A DNA stretch of 64,000 bases from Pascua guehoae (GCA_001600415.1 BCJX01000009.1:62001-126000), one strand, 5' to 3'. Numbered from the stretch's first letter, positions 1 through 10,670 are shown. Notes: generated from the sequence alone by a model not told the origin. Numbers and translations are program-made.

Positions 1-1267
1 CCGAGGGGCCGCCCGAGGTCGCTGAGCCGGTGCCGCTCACGTCGTCCGAGCACAGGGGGTACCCCGAAGGCGGCGCACTGCCCATGGCGTTCCAGGGGAG
101 ACACGAGGTGGCGCTCTGCGATGGCCCAGACACGCTAGGGTTGCTGGCCGATCCCGAGGGACCGTCAGAGGAGCCGCCGGGCACAGCGACAGACGCGCCG
201 ATGACAAGCCCGCCGGTGTCTCCGGAAGCGGCGGATGGGTTGGAGGACGCAGTAGCAGACGGGCTACCAGACCCCGTGGCCGACATGCCCGAACGCGTGG
301 CTGAAGCTCCTGTACCAGTTGCTGATGGGCCCGAGGCCGTGATGGAAGGGCTGATGGACGAGCCCGTGGCCGTGGGAGTGACGGTGCTGCCGGAGATGGT
401 GGACGTGGCGCCGCCGCCGCCGTTGGTAATCCTGTCGACAGTGCCATACGACTCGGCGCCGGTCGGGAAGGAACCGACAAAGCTCGTCTCGTAGCAGGTA
501 GCCGACATGGAGGTCGATGTGGCCACGCCCTCAATGTGGGTAATGTTGATCTCGACGCAGCTCCGGAGCTTGGCGTTGCCCGGGATATAGGTGCCGTACG
601 GGTCGGAATAGTTGAAGAGGACTGCCGCATAGTGGTCCACTTCCGTGTCGTCGCCCGCCGTATACTGGAACCCGTACGCCGCGACGCGGCTGCCGTCGAT
701 GCCGTGCTCGGTTGACTTGCCAGTATTGTCAATCTCGCCGTTTTCGTCAAAGTCTCCAGCGTCGTAGACCCCAAGGGTCTTGGTGTAGCACTTTCCATTG
801 CCTACGTCTGAGTCGTGGCCCTCGGAGGTGGTGGCGTCCAGTCCCAGGGTGATGCAGCTAATCATCTCGAGCTGGTCGGCCTGGTACACGCCGTCGGAAT
901 CGTCGTACGAATAGTTAAAGTAGACACTGCCGGTGATGGTAGTGTCGGGCTCGCCCGCATCGTGGATTTCAAACGTGTCGTGCAGGTCTCCAGACGCGTG
1001 CACGGCCTTGCGCGCGCCGGGGAGGTCGGTCGACGACGACGAACTGCTACCGGTAATGTTGGCGGTTGCGTAGACGTCGTCGTCGCGGGGTTCGACGTTG
1101 CGTCGGTGCTGAAGGGGATCTGCCCTGTTAGTATCGCCCTAGGCAAGCGAGTTGTTTTACTACGCACAATGGAAGCCAAAGGGGGCGTCGCCGTGGGGCG
1201 GCTGGTAGTTGGCCACCACGGGACCGACGAGCAACCCGAGACTGAGTACGAGAGCTTCCACACGCAT
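1..1267 (-). CDS. Secreted Ser/Thr-rich protein, 3' end beyond the window
   Basis: Exons 1267-1168 and 1119-1, with no stop before the window edge. The 48-nt intron runs from GTGCGT to CTAACAGGGCAG, and only this splice joins the open frames. The first 19 residues (MRVEALVLSLGLLVGPVVA) look like a signal peptide. The next part is Asp/Gly/Tyr-rich and contains FNYS twice, each followed about 20 residues later by a Ser-Cys pair, which suggests a two-fold repeated module. Sequons (NYS twice, NIT) fit secretion. The rest is a long Ser/Thr/Gly/Pro stretch of the kind seen in O-mannosylated or GPI-anchored wall proteins; any anchor signal would lie outside the window. I recognise no catalytic domain. 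Intron and signal peptide are seen in the sequence; wall or extracellular location is inferred. Confidence 0.7.
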
Positions 1268-2851
1268 GGTGGTAGGTGGTTATAAAAGAGAAAAGAGCGT
1301 GGGTGTGAAAGAATGAAAGCGAGTGGCAGTACTGCTACTACTGCAGTATGGATGGGAGGTTTTGGGAGAAGAGAATCATGGCGTCTAACACTCCTCGGTC
1401 GCGAGTATAAGTACCACCTCGGGGACACTCACCAACGCGCGCCGACGACTCCAAGAACGCGTTCAACAACGCGTCGCAGACCTTTCAGAGTTCGTTGTGG
1501 AGCGCTGAGTGTAACAAGGCGTCGTAAATGCTGTCATATCGGGGCCTGGTGGTCACCTCTCGGGTTCCAGCTACGCGTTGCCGACATTGCAAGCGTTGGA
1601 TCCAGCGCCCCGCTCGCTCCAACACGCTGCCAAGTAACTGGAAACACGACGCGTCTTACTGGTTCAGGAACATTGGACCTCAACCCCAAAGTCGACCAAC
1701 ATGGAGGCACCGTCATCCGTTGGGAATCAGCATTGCCGTAGCCTACATGTCAGTTGGAGCCGTTCCTTGCAACCAAGTTGCCAAGTGCAGGAACCGTCAA
1801 CGTCCTTGTAGAGGCCCAACGTTTCAAACACAAAACGTGCGGGTAGCTGATGATTGCCTCCGGTTCCTGAAACAACCACAGTCGCGATTAGGTACAAGGT
1901 ACCACCGACCGACCTCGACACGTTGTATTTAGAGTGCGAAATTAAATCCTCGCTCGATAGAGTTGCACTACTTGGAGTGAATCCGAGGAGGGTAGCTTCC
2001 CGCATGACACGACCAGTCCAATTCGGCGCGTCGAGAGTGACGCGGGGGTGACGGCGCTCCTGCGTCGGTGATGTACGACGAAGCCGTATAGTGACAGGTG
2101 TTTCTGTTCTAATATTCACGTGTTTCCCGTTGTCCTTTCCGAACATGCTCAGCCTCGATATAGCACTTTGAAAGCGAGCGAAAATATCTCAACGACAAAG
2201 TCCACGAGGACAGGAGGCTTGGATCACCACACAACACCCGGACTGTCCCCCCTTGCTCGTCGTCCTCAAACAATTGTTAACCAAACAGTGATGATCGTGA
2301 CCCCCAACGTAAGAGTAGCTGGGGCCTCGGACCTCGGACCTCGGTCGCGTCGGCCCGGAAGTATTCGCCCCTCGTACCTCGTTCCGTGGACGGCCCAGTT
2401 TTCTGTTGCGTTGACAACGACAGAGGCTATCCGAGACACGTGTGCTGCGTCGACCACAAAATGCCATGTGCTCTGGGCGTGGCTCCGTGTGGGAGCAGCG
2501 ATGGAGGCAAGACGCGTCGCAAGAGGTCAACATGAGTAGACGCGTCGCAAGGTCAGAGTGGAGTGTGAGCAAAGCGCAGCCGGAGTGCTGAGCCGCGCCA
2601 AATCGACCCGGGAGATGATTACGAGTCGTGAAGCAATCTCGGACCTCCTCACCATTCCGCCGTTGCAAAACCGGGCAGGAACAGCTCTGGCCCGAGAATG
2701 GCCAGCGTGGACGTGGGAATCACATCCAGCGCGGCACGGCGGGTTGTACACGCGTGTCCACTGGCAAAGAGGTACCCGCGCAATACCTGGTTGTAACATA
2801 CACAATGCCATTAAACAAAAGAGCCAGCACGTCAAGCCCCACGCCTCCGCA
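1268..2851. other. Intergenic, no supported gene
   Basis: This 1.6-kb stretch lies between the upstream end of the secreted-protein gene and the 3' end of ARP10. The reverse strand is open at 1727-2146 with a partly protein-like translation (for example TLYLIATVVVSG), but it has no convincing start context, splice partners or family match. I treat it as an unproven fragment. Nothing else stands out. Confidence 0.5.
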
Positions 2852-4698
2852 CTAGACCCCGGCACGGACACGCGTCGTCGTCCAGTCAGGAACAATGTCA
2901 CCCACACCCCAGCCGCGTTTGTGCACGGCTGCGGGCAACCTGTTCACCATGCCTGGACGCAGTTCCTCAATGTCCAGACCCACACTCGGCGCGGGAACTC
3001 CTTGACGCTCAGCCTCGATTGCGGCCCGATATGCGTCGCCGCGCTCTACTGCCTCGGTCACGAGCTGGTCGTAGTCTTCGCGAATAAGGGGGACCGATGA
3101 CGTCTTCAACAACCTGTTCGTCAGCGCTGTCACGGGCGGATGCGGGTTTAAAACTCACCCTGCAAGCGAAGCACCAACCCAAGGAAGTAGATGGGGCACC
3201 CAGCGTGGCACGGCACCGCCACGGCCGCCTGTCATTCCGTCCACCGGAGCAGGATCATTGAGCACTGCAATCTTGTCGTCCAGGCCGTAGAGGGACGGGT
3301 ACCGCTCACGGCCTTGGGTGCGCCAGGCGGCGAGCTGGCCGCGCAAATCTTCCGCATGGGTCGGGTCTGGTGGGAGGTATCGAATCATGTCGGTGCGAAC
3401 ACGCTGAATCATACCAGGCAAGGACGCGATGCCACCCGTAATGAGGACAGAGGGCGCCATCTCGGCACGCAGGTCGGCCGGGAGTCGTGCCAGGGTGTCA
3501 AGCACGACCTCGGGTACGGCCGGGTCCTCATTTGGTCCGTCACCAAAGAGAACCTCGGTCGCGTATTCGCGTACCCAGCCGGGCACGACGAGTCGTCCAC
3601 CGGGGCCAATACCGCGTGGGGCAGGAAGCAAGAGGGTCCAGTCGGCGGCATCCGAGTCCTGGTACCGTTCCTTCAACGCAAACATGAGCGCCCGGTCGTC
3701 AATCTCCGCCGGGTGCTCCATGGGCTCGACGCTCATCAGCGCAACCGGTTCAGATGGGTCCTGGGGTTCCTCTTCCGACACAAAACACGCCTCGGTGAGC
3801 ACACGCTCGACAAGGCTGTCCGTCAGAACCGAAAGGGGTGGTGCGATGGGTTCCGGTGCTCGATGCCGTGGTAAAGACGGCGGGTAATACTTTCCGTACT
3901 GGCGCAGGAGCGCCCGCAGGCGAGTAAACAGCATACGGCCAGCTGTAGGGGTCGAGCGCGCGAGGTGGTTGAGTGGCCTCGACGCGTAAACAGGGGTGAC
4001 TGTCGTCTCGAGCCAGCCGCAGTCGACGACGAGACCCGTGGCGCGTCCACAGGCAACGAGCGCCAGCAGGCTCGACGGAGTGAACGCGACAGATGGTGCC
4101 TACAAGTTAGCAAAAACAGACGCCTCTCCTCTCACCTTGAGGTTTTCAAAGAGCGCGTTGGCAATCTCCTCCTTGACGTAAGTGGGCAGGAACGTATTCT
4201 CGACCACAATGACCTTGCGAGCCTTGCCATCGGTCAAGAGATGTCTTGGTGGTGGTCAACTTCACAGCAGGAACCGATTACATACTTGTGAAACGTGTCG
4301 CGTAGTCGACGCGTTATCCGCCCCGCTACGAGCCGGCGTGCCTCGGAACGGCTCCCATGCGCGCCACGCATCGCACACAGGTCGAGATCGTAGAGCTCAC
4401 CCGCGGATGTACGCGCGGCGTCGGCATCGTCGACAGCCCAAAACACGCCGCGCGGGTCGGGCTCTCCAGAGTATCCGACCTTCCAGACACGCGCCCCGGG
4501 ACTAAGTGGTCAGTAAGAGCGATGTGGTGTGTGCGGTCCGAACGCGTGGCAAGGCTGTCAACGACACTTGGCAGTGTAGGAGCCTCTGCGTGTCGTACCC
4601 CTAAGCTATTGAACCCAGACTCACTCAATCACCACGCGATCATCGGTGCCGTACAATGAATGCCGGCGGTTGTTCTGGTGGGTCAGCACATGGGCCAT
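2852..4698 (-). CDS. ARP10: Actin-related protein Arp10/Arp11 (dynactin pointed-end subunit)
   Basis: Five exons: 4698-4625, 4501-4286, 4244-4136, 4099-3159, 3113-2852; 533 aa. Introns are 123, 41, 36 and 45 nt, each ending shortly after a CTGAC, TTGAC or CTAAC motif. Actin-fold signatures appear in order: RVWKVGYSGEPDPRG near residue 30 (phosphate 1 region), ENTFLPTYVKEEIANALF, GLVVDCGWLETTVTPVY near 150 (phosphate 2 region), SVLITGGIASLPGM (adenosine region), and a C-terminal IPDW-like end, here DIVPDW. Divergent phosphate loops and the short N-terminus fit Arp10 rather than actin, Arp1 or Arp2/3. The family caps the dynactin Arp1 filament and supports dynein-driven nuclear and vesicle movement. 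The start at 4698 is the first ATG that keeps the frame before the Gly-rich loop. It is divergent from the F-box-like gene at 5226. Confidence 0.88.
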
Positions 4699-5225
4699 AT
4701 TAAAGACCAACGTAGGCTGGGGTGAGGACCACCGGGCGCCGGCTTGGTCCCGCATCAGAAATAACAGAAGAGCGTTTCGGTGGTGGTGAGGACATTGTCG
4801 CTGCCCCGGGAACAGTTGTGGAAAAGGTAGTTGTGTTCGATGAGGTCGTGAGGCGGGAATGTTGATGTTCACACTTGGGACGCGCTGTGGATCGAGGGGG
4901 ACAAAGCGGGCGTCTCTGCCAGCGTCGAGTGATGCGATGAGGTCACTCGAATGTTGATTGAAATGCTTTGTGGGCTTTTGTAATGCACTTTCAAAATCAT
5001 TAATAATTGCCACGTGGAAATTCCAGGCACGTCTCAATGTGATCACATGACTGCACTTGGACGTGCCTGCGGTGTTTGTTGCTGCTGTGCAGCAGTTGCA
5101 ACTGCTACCTTGACAACGGAGTCGACTGGAGGTGACTGTATATAAGTACCGAAGTTCCCATTGACCCTCAGCCCCATTCTCACTCTCTTCTCTTACTCAC
5201 ATCTTCTTTTGTCTACACTTTCACC
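4699..5225. promoter_or_regulatory. Divergent intergenic region with TATA box and dyad motifs
   Basis: This 527-bp region separates the ARP10 start from the F-box-like start. A TATA box (TATATAAG) lies at 5139-5146, about 80 bp before the ATG at 5226. Just upstream are two overlapping palindromes: CTGCTGTGCAGCAG (5082-5095) and AGTTGCAACT (5094-5103). They are candidate binding sites for the plus-strand gene; the factor is unknown. Positions are read directly and regulatory function is inferred. Confidence 0.5.
5139..5146 (+). promoter_or_regulatory. TATA box of the F-box-like gene
   Basis: TATATAAG lies about 80 bp upstream of the ATG at 5226, followed by a pyrimidine-rich leader (CTCACTCTCTTCTCTTACTC). 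This is a classical core-promoter spacing for fungi. Confidence 0.6.
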
Positions 5226-6281
5226 ATGAACCAAACAACCATGGCCGTCGCTCCTGGCTCAAAGCCGAAGCGCCGTGCTCGGCCATCCACCACCTCGCCC
5301 TCTCCCAAACGTCAACGCCTGGCAAGCGACCACCAGCCACCACCTTCTTCCTCCCCAGACGTACTAGCACCGCCCTCGCCGACTACCCCACACGAGACTC
5401 CCGTCATCGACCACACGGGATTCCCCCACATCATCGACGCCATTCTCGAAAATCCGAACCGCGAGTTCCTCATATCCCTCCGTGCCTCGTCACGCGAGTT
5501 TCTGCACCGCTGTGACTCGCTGTTTTATCGCCATCTCGTCTTCCGCCTTCTCTCATCGACGCGTATTTCTGTTGAAGCGCCAGACGGCCGCATACCTGGG
5601 TTGGAGCCCCGCTACCCCAATCGCTGGTGTAAAGACTCTGAATTCCTGCAAGCTCTGAGCTTGGCCCGCATCATCGACTTGCACGGCAGAGGTGAAACCC
5701 TCCAGTGCCTCATGGAACGCCTTCAAAACTATACCAAGCCTGAATGGGTGCGCACATTCGACTTTGTGCATCGAATCGGCATCGCTGCGCCACGCTACAT
5801 TTATGTTGTCGACTTGACGCGATTCAAACTCGAAAGGTTCTCCCCACGCATTCCCCCTAATCATGGGACGGAACGGGTCGTCTTCGCTTTCAAGTGCGAC
5901 TTGAGGCGTAGGGATATCCTGCAGCGCTACTTTGGATTTGACCGCCTGAGGGGAGGGTTTGACGTCGTTATCCACGTGGTCGAGCAACCCTCGGATGCTC
6001 CATTGCAAGAGGGCGGTGGCGAGTGGATAATATCCCTGATCTATCGTGCCCTTTGGGCTTCCAGACGTATCACGCTTGTCGATATGGACAAGGTTCCACG
6101 ACGTTGGCTTCTCGGCCCCAGCTGCAACAGCCAGAATCTCGAAGAGGCTATAAAATCGTGGACGGCAGACAGCGATACCCGTCAGATGGTTGAAAAGGCT
6201 CTCAATCTCGTTTCTGCCGAGCAATACATGGCCGAGACGGGTATTACAAGGGCACAACTGGAGCTCGAGCGAGGAAACTAG
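5226..6281 (+). CDS. F-box-like protein, lineage-specific family
   Basis: Single-exon gene of 351 aa. Residues 1-60 are Ser/Pro-rich with basic clusters (KPKRRARPS, SPKRQR) that could act as a nuclear localisation signal. Residues about 64-105, from GFPHIIDAILE to FYRHLVFRL, look like a degenerate F-box helical region. The remainder (ARIIDLHG, RYIYVVDLTRF, RVVFAFKCD, ITLVDMDKVP, SAEQYMAETG) lines up in order with landmarks of the protein at 9039-10322, so I place the two in one family. F-box proteins usually bring substrates to SCF ubiquitin ligases, but substrate and Skp1 binding cannot be read here. A TATA box lies about 80 bp upstream. ORF confidence is high, function low. Confidence 0.75.
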   Translation: MNQTTMAVAPGSKPKRRARPSTTSPSPKRQRLASDHQPPPSSSPDVLAPPSPTTPHETPVIDHTGFPHIIDAILENPNREFLISLRASSREFLHRCDSLFYRHLVFRLLSSTRISVEAPDGRIPGLEPRYPNRWCKDSEFLQALSLARIIDLHGRGETLQCLMERLQNYTKPEWVRTFDFVHRIGIAAPRYIYVVDLTRFKLERFSPRIPPNHGTERVVFAFKCDLRRRDILQRYFGFDRLRGGFDVVIHVVEQPSDAPLQEGGGEWIISLIYRALWASRRITLVDMDKVPRRWLLGPSCNSQNLEEAIKSWTADSDTRQMVEKALNLVSAEQYMAETGITRAQLELERGN

Positions 6282-6784
6282 AGGGTGAGAACAAACAAAC
6301 GCACACTGTGCTTACTAAACAGCGAGCCCTGGTACCCTTTGTCAGAGAGTTTGTTCCATATACCAATGCAATGGACAGAAGCGCACGACTTCATCGAGCT
6401 GTGTGGGAAAGAGGATACGAGCTGTGCGGATGGAGGTGGCGTGTTATTGCCACGTCGGCGAGATTGAGACGTGGAGACCATGTTGCGTTGGACAAATTGG
6501 CCCCACCCCTTGCCAACTCATAAACTTCTCCCTTCCAATGCTGGCCCCATCGCCGGGGGGGCTCACACTTGTCGCTACGGCAACCTTTCGCCGCATTCGC
6601 CTCTGCAGCTGGGCCACCACTTATCTTGTCCATATTCCCAAGTCGTGCTCGAGTCACCCACAACCCCCCCGGCCCCCCCCCCCTCCAACCCCAAAGTGCC
6701 CCACCCAACCAGTCACAGCCAGCTGCATTCCCAAAGAGACGCTAAAAACCTATGCAATATGTACAACCTTTGAAAACTCGTCGC
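6282..6784. other. Convergent intergenic region
   Basis: This 503-bp gap lies between the 3' ends of the F-box-like gene and the dioxygenase gene. It contains an interrupted C-run at about 6664-6685. Short open frames lack family signatures. I see no further feature. Confidence 0.5.
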
Positions 6785-7990
6785 TTACGCGGTCGCCTCG
6801 GCCTCGGCGGCGGCCTTCTTGGCGAGGTCGTCGCGACGGGACGACGAGTTGGGGTCGAGGTAAGGGCGCTCGCCGAGGCTGACCGAGCGCGTGCCCTCGC
6901 GGTTGAGACCACGGACGTCGTCGGTGATGGCGTCTGGGGGTGTGTGAGCAGGGCAAGACTTGTGGTACAGCCATCAAGACTTACGGTATGTGGAGCGGTT
7001 GTCCCAGATGGCGAGGTTGTTTGGCTCCCAGCGGAAGCGGACCTGGAAGTTCTGGTTGAGGGCAATGTGGCGGTGGAGGAAGTCGAGAACCTCGTCCGAC
7101 TCGGCCTTGTTGAGCTCGACGATGCGCTTTGTAAAGTTCTTGTTGACAAAGAGGCCCTTCCAGCCCGTGACGGGGTTTGTGCGGATGACGGGGTGGACGG
7201 CCTCGAGGTCGTCGCCCGTGTTGTCTGGCGAGCCACGCACGTCGCGGAGGGGCAGGTTGTAGGCCTTTGCGAGCTGGATAAAGCCCTCGCCCTTGTGGAG
7301 GGCAGTGAGACCCTCGAGGAACTTTTTGTACGGCGCAGAGAGGCGGTCGTAGGCCTCGTACGCCGACGCCCACAGCGTGTCGCCGCCGACCTTGGGGATC
7401 GTGCGGATCTGGAGCGACGCATAGTCGGACGGAATGTTCTCAAAGGTAATGTCCGAGTGCTGAAAAGTGTCAGCAACTGAAAAAGGCACGGGGGGTGCAC
7501 TCACCCAGCTGTTGGCGTTAAAGTCGCGGGCCAGCTCGCCCTGGTTGGGAATCTTGTACTTTTCCGTAAAGACGTATTTGTTGGAGATTTGGCTAATCTC
7601 GTCGCCGTGCTTTGTGCCCTCGAGCGTGAGGGGGTGGACGTGGAGGCCGCTAGTTGCGGGCTTGCCGCCAAACTTGCCGAGCTTGTCGACGAGGACAAGC
7701 TGCTCCTCGGGGGTGATTTCGGCGTCGCGGAAAAAGACGACACCGCGCTCAGACACGAGGCGGCCGAGGGCCTTGAGCTTGGCGTCGTCGGCGAGCACGT
7801 CGCGGATCGAGAGCGTCGGCTTGCCGTCGTCGGTGAGCTTGCGGAACTCGGTGCCAATGGTGGGTGTCGAGTCAAACTGAGAGTAGACGCTCAGGTCGGC
7901 CGGGGCAACGTCCCCGAGGGAGACCGAGGCAACAGCGTTCTTGAGCTGCGCGACGGGGTCGGTGGGGGCAGAGACAGCGATGGGGGCCAT
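6785..7990 (-). CDS. TauD/TfdA-type Fe(II)/2-oxoglutarate dioxygenase
   Basis: Exons 7990-7505, 7459-6985, 6933-6785; 369 aa. The family opens sulfonates such as taurine, or related substrates, using Fe(II) and 2-oxoglutarate and releasing succinate and CO2; the exact substrate cannot be read. Visible signatures: RGVVFFRDAEITPEEQ near residue 80, the iron-binding His-X-Asp in NSWHSDITF at about 163-165, HPVIRTNPVTG.KGLFVN near 240, and WDNRSTYHAITDD carrying the distal iron His. Both introns touch iron ligands: intron 1 (45 nt) ends just before the first His codon and intron 2 (51 nt) splits the distal His codon. Intron 1 has no stop and is a multiple of three, so the frame reads through it. 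Removing it restores Trp-His-Ser-Asp, which supports the splice. A TATA-like GTATAAG lies at 8087-8093 on this strand. Confidence 0.88.
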
Positions 7991-9038
7991 GGTGAGTGAT
8001 TTGGGGGTTTGGGAGTGGCTTGGGAATGGTAGTGTGCTGGAGATCGGGGCGGTTGATGGTCTTGTTCACCACTCCTCACGCTACTTCTTATACTCTTCGG
8101 TCCACCATGTTGTTGTCTTCGTCGAGCGTCACATGCCCGCCGTCGTTGCTCTGGGAGACGGCATCACGACATGACAAGCATCACGCAACCTCGTTTTTCT
8201 GGAATTCTTCATCGCCTCCTCGGCCCATTCCGTCAACCAAGGACGACGGTTGACGTCAGAACAATGGCGACGTCGAGCGGCGCAGGCCGGTGGCATCGAC
8301 GGTGGCATGGAGGTGTGTGTCCGTACGTCGCATGTACGTCGCAATGAAAGAAAAGGTGGGCTCGAAACGAACAACCGTTGGTAACATTGCAGCATGCGCA
8401 GCGCAGCACCACATCGCGTACGCAGGTTGCAGCATACTGTGGCGATAGCACGAAGTGTGTACGCCACGACCCAGGGCGATGGTGTGATGAGTGATGATTT
8501 ATCTCGCCCAGGCACGCCACACATTCTGGCCGCACGCCACTGCCATCTTATCGTCGGTCAAATCCGGCCACTCAGAGGCATCAGTCCTCTGGCCCGTGGT
8601 GTACTGCAGCCTGAACCACGACACATGATGGTGCTCCATACTGCACGGGTTCCTCGGGCCCCGGTCCTGTGGAATCCAAGCCCCAGTAAACTCCCCGTCG
8701 CTCGGTGCGCTCTGCGCGGCTGCGGGGCCATTGTCTCCTCGCCGCCGGCCGCCGGCAGCAGATGACACTGCCGATTTCATATCCAGCTGCAGGATGACCG
8801 CGTTAGCAAGCCCAGAGGCCAGAAGTGTCCGTAGACAAGGAAGTGTGACCAAACTAGCTTGCTGTGGTTGGTAGCGTCTTGGCATTGGATTATGTTGAGC
8901 GAGACCCGTCAGCGTGCGCGGTAAGTGCATTGTTGTTACAAGCTGTCGACCCCCAGGTACTCTCCCACGCGCTCTGCTATCCTCGAATGCCTCGAAACAA
9001 CTCGCTGTGATGGACGACGGACGACATGAAACATCGGG
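7991..9038. other. Intergenic, one weak ORF
   Basis: This 1.05-kb stretch lies upstream of the dioxygenase gene and downstream of the second F-box-like gene. A reverse-strand frame at 8499-8930 (143 codons) has a hydrophobic stretch and a Cys/Trp-containing C-terminal half, but no recognised family and no clear promoter. I do not call it a gene. A TATA-like element for the dioxygenase lies at 8087-8093. Confidence 0.45.
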
Positions 9039-10322
9039 TCACATTCCTTCATCGCTTTTGCCGAAGGATGGCTGCTGCAACACTTCACGCATGCCACGCA
9101 CTAGCGGGACATAGAGACCGACGCCGAGTGGCATCTCGGGGTCAAACACCCGGATGCTGAACGCCTCGCCGCCAATCTCTGCAGCATATGCGTTGCGGGA
9201 CAGGATGCGCAGCGTATGCTCGGTATTCTGCGACTCGTCCTCGTCGTCCGACCACATTGGCGCTCGTTCGATAGCCTTGCGGACAGCATCGAACACGTCG
9301 TCGTCCGACATGTTGGGTGCGAGCCCGATGAGTGCGCGGGGGATATCCTCGATCCCGACGAGCGTGTAGGATGGGTGAGTGCGCTGGGCGACAAAGTCGA
9401 GAAAGAGGCCGAGGAACGAGGACATGAGGTCTGTCGCTGGCGGTGCCAGTGGTGGGGGAGGCCGGACGGGTGCGTCGTTTGAAGAGGTCCGGCTTGGGAG
9501 ATCATATGTCGCGGCGGGGCACTTTCGGTCGTTCTGTGGATTGTACTGGGTGAATGCAAACACGACCTGGGTCGTGGGGCAACAGCAGTCGAACAAGAGG
9601 TTTGCGTCGTGCAACCTGGCGGCCGTTGGGTCGTAGAGAACATTGATGACCTGCGTGGTCGTGCGGTCGTGCACGTCGGGCACGCACAGGAGCTGCAGCT
9701 CATCCGGCGTCTCGCCTGGCTGCAACACTTCGTGGACGAGATAGAGGTAGTCGACGACCGTGTCCGCGACGGGGTCCGCATTGTTGTCCAGCACGCGTCG
9801 CACAGTGTGCACCCCTGCGAGTGCCGCGTCGAGGCGCGGAAACGTCATGCTGCCAATGTGGATATTGGTGCCATAGTCGAGCACACGCGCGTGCGACAGC
9901 GCCGCCACAAACGCCGGCGGAGGCGACCCCGACTCGAGCATGGGGCGCGACGGGACCACGCTGAGAATCTGCGCGCCGCCGTCGTCGACACTAGCCGGAT
10001 CTGGTGGAGGAAACGGCGGCAGGCGACGCGCCGCGCGCCGCCGACAGAGCGCGTCCGCCGGCTCCCACTCGAGATGCCACACGTGCGCCACCGCCGACCC
10101 GTCGCCCATGTCACGAAGGGGCAGGGGGACAAGATGCTCGGGCGCCGAAAAGCCCATGCCCCGTTCGCATGTCTGCCGGATGACGAGGTGCGCAAAGAGC
10201 TGCTTGTCGACACGCTCCCGGATTGCGCGCGACGTGGCGCGGATCGCGAGCTTGGTGTCCCAGCACGCAAACGTGATGACGAGCTCGAGAATGTGCGGGT
10301 ACTGCAGGTGTGGGAGTGACAT
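9039..10322 (-). CDS. F-box-like protein, same family as the gene at 5226
   Basis: Single exon, 427 aa using the ATG at 10322 (MSLPHLQYPHILELVITFA). An in-frame ATG at 10499 would add 59 residues of low-quality sequence, so I chose the inner start, where the F-box-like helix begins. Residues 8-50 (YPHILELVITFACWDTKLAIRATS and onward) resemble a degenerate F-box. Downstream landmarks match the protein at 5226-6281 in the same order: HARVLDYG, QVVFAFTQYNPQND, LVGIEDIPRALIG, NAYAAEIGGEAF. A Pro-rich linker lies near residue 280 and an acidic stretch (WSDDEDESQ) near 370. A role as an SCF adaptor is family inference only. Confidence 0.72.
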   Translation of the reverse strand: MSLPHLQYPHILELVITFACWDTKLAIRATSRAIRERVDKQLFAHLVIRQTCERGMGFSAPEHLVPLPLRDMGDGSAVAHVWHLEWEPADALCRRRAARRLPPFPPPDPASVDDGGAQILSVVPSRPMLESGSPPPAFVAALSHARVLDYGTNIHIGSMTFPRLDAALAGVHTVRRVLDNNADPVADTVVDYLYLVHEVLQPGETPDELQLLCVPDVHDRTTTQVINVLYDPTAARLHDANLLFDCCCPTTQVVFAFTQYNPQNDRKCPAATYDLPSRTSSNDAPVRPPPPLAPPATDLMSSFLGLFLDFVAQRTHPSYTLVGIEDIPRALIGLAPNMSDDDVFDAVRKAIERAPMWSDDEDESQNTEHTLRILSRNAYAAEIGGEAFSIRVFDPEMPLGVGLYVPLVRGMREVLQQPSFGKSDEGM

Positions 10323-10564
10323 GGTGGGTAGTTGAATGTGCGCCGAGATGGTATCCGCTGCTACAAATACCATGACCAACGTCAACGGAGCTCGATCTCT
10401 GGGAGCTCTCTCTGTGGGATCTCGGACTGAATTGGTGGCTGTGACGCGTAGGGGGTAACGGGTAGCGAGGAGGGGGCGTTGTGGGTGATTGTGAAACAAG
10501 GGTGATTCAGTTTGGGACGGTCACCTAGCGCATATTATGAATGATTCTGCCCTAGTTAGTTGAA
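10323..10564. other. Short intergenic region
   Basis: This stretch separates the second F-box-like gene from tRNA-Ser. I see no further feature in it. Confidence 0.5.
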
Positions 10565-10661
10565 GGCGTTGTGGCGGAGTGGTTAACGCGGTTGACTAGA
10601 ACCGAGTCGTTCTATATATCAACTTCCTTCGGGAGCGCATGTTCGAATCATGTCAACGTCG
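10565..10661 (+). tRNA. tRNA-Ser(AGA) with a 16-nt intron
   Basis: The cloverleaf folds by hand. The acceptor GGCGTTG (10565-10571) pairs with CAACGTC (10654-10660), with one G-T wobble, followed by discriminator G. The anticodon stem GTTGA/TCAAC encloses loop CTAGAA, with anticodon AGA at 10598-10600. The 16-nt intron after position 37 contains TTCT, which can pair with the anticodon loop. A long variable arm (TTCC-TTCG-GGAG) marks the serine class, and the T arm has loop TTCGAAT. A run of five T at 10666-10670 is a Pol III terminator. The intron requires the tRNA splicing endonuclease and ligase. Confidence 0.9.
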
Positions 10662-10665
10662 AATG

Positions 10666-10670
10666 TTTTT
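10666..10670 (+). terminator. Pol III T-run after tRNA-Ser
   Basis: Five consecutive T on the coding strand, four bases after the discriminator base, as expected for RNA polymerase III termination. Confidence 0.7.

Noticed and set aside
7460..7504. Continuous 338-codon dioxygenase frame as the true protein
   Set aside because: It contains a consensus intron. Removing it restores the Trp-His-Ser-Asp motif, and the frame lacks the distal His unless intron 2 is spliced.
8499..8930. Small secreted protein on the minus strand
   Set aside because: A hydrophobic segment is present but not at the start. No TATA, no splice logic and no family similarity.
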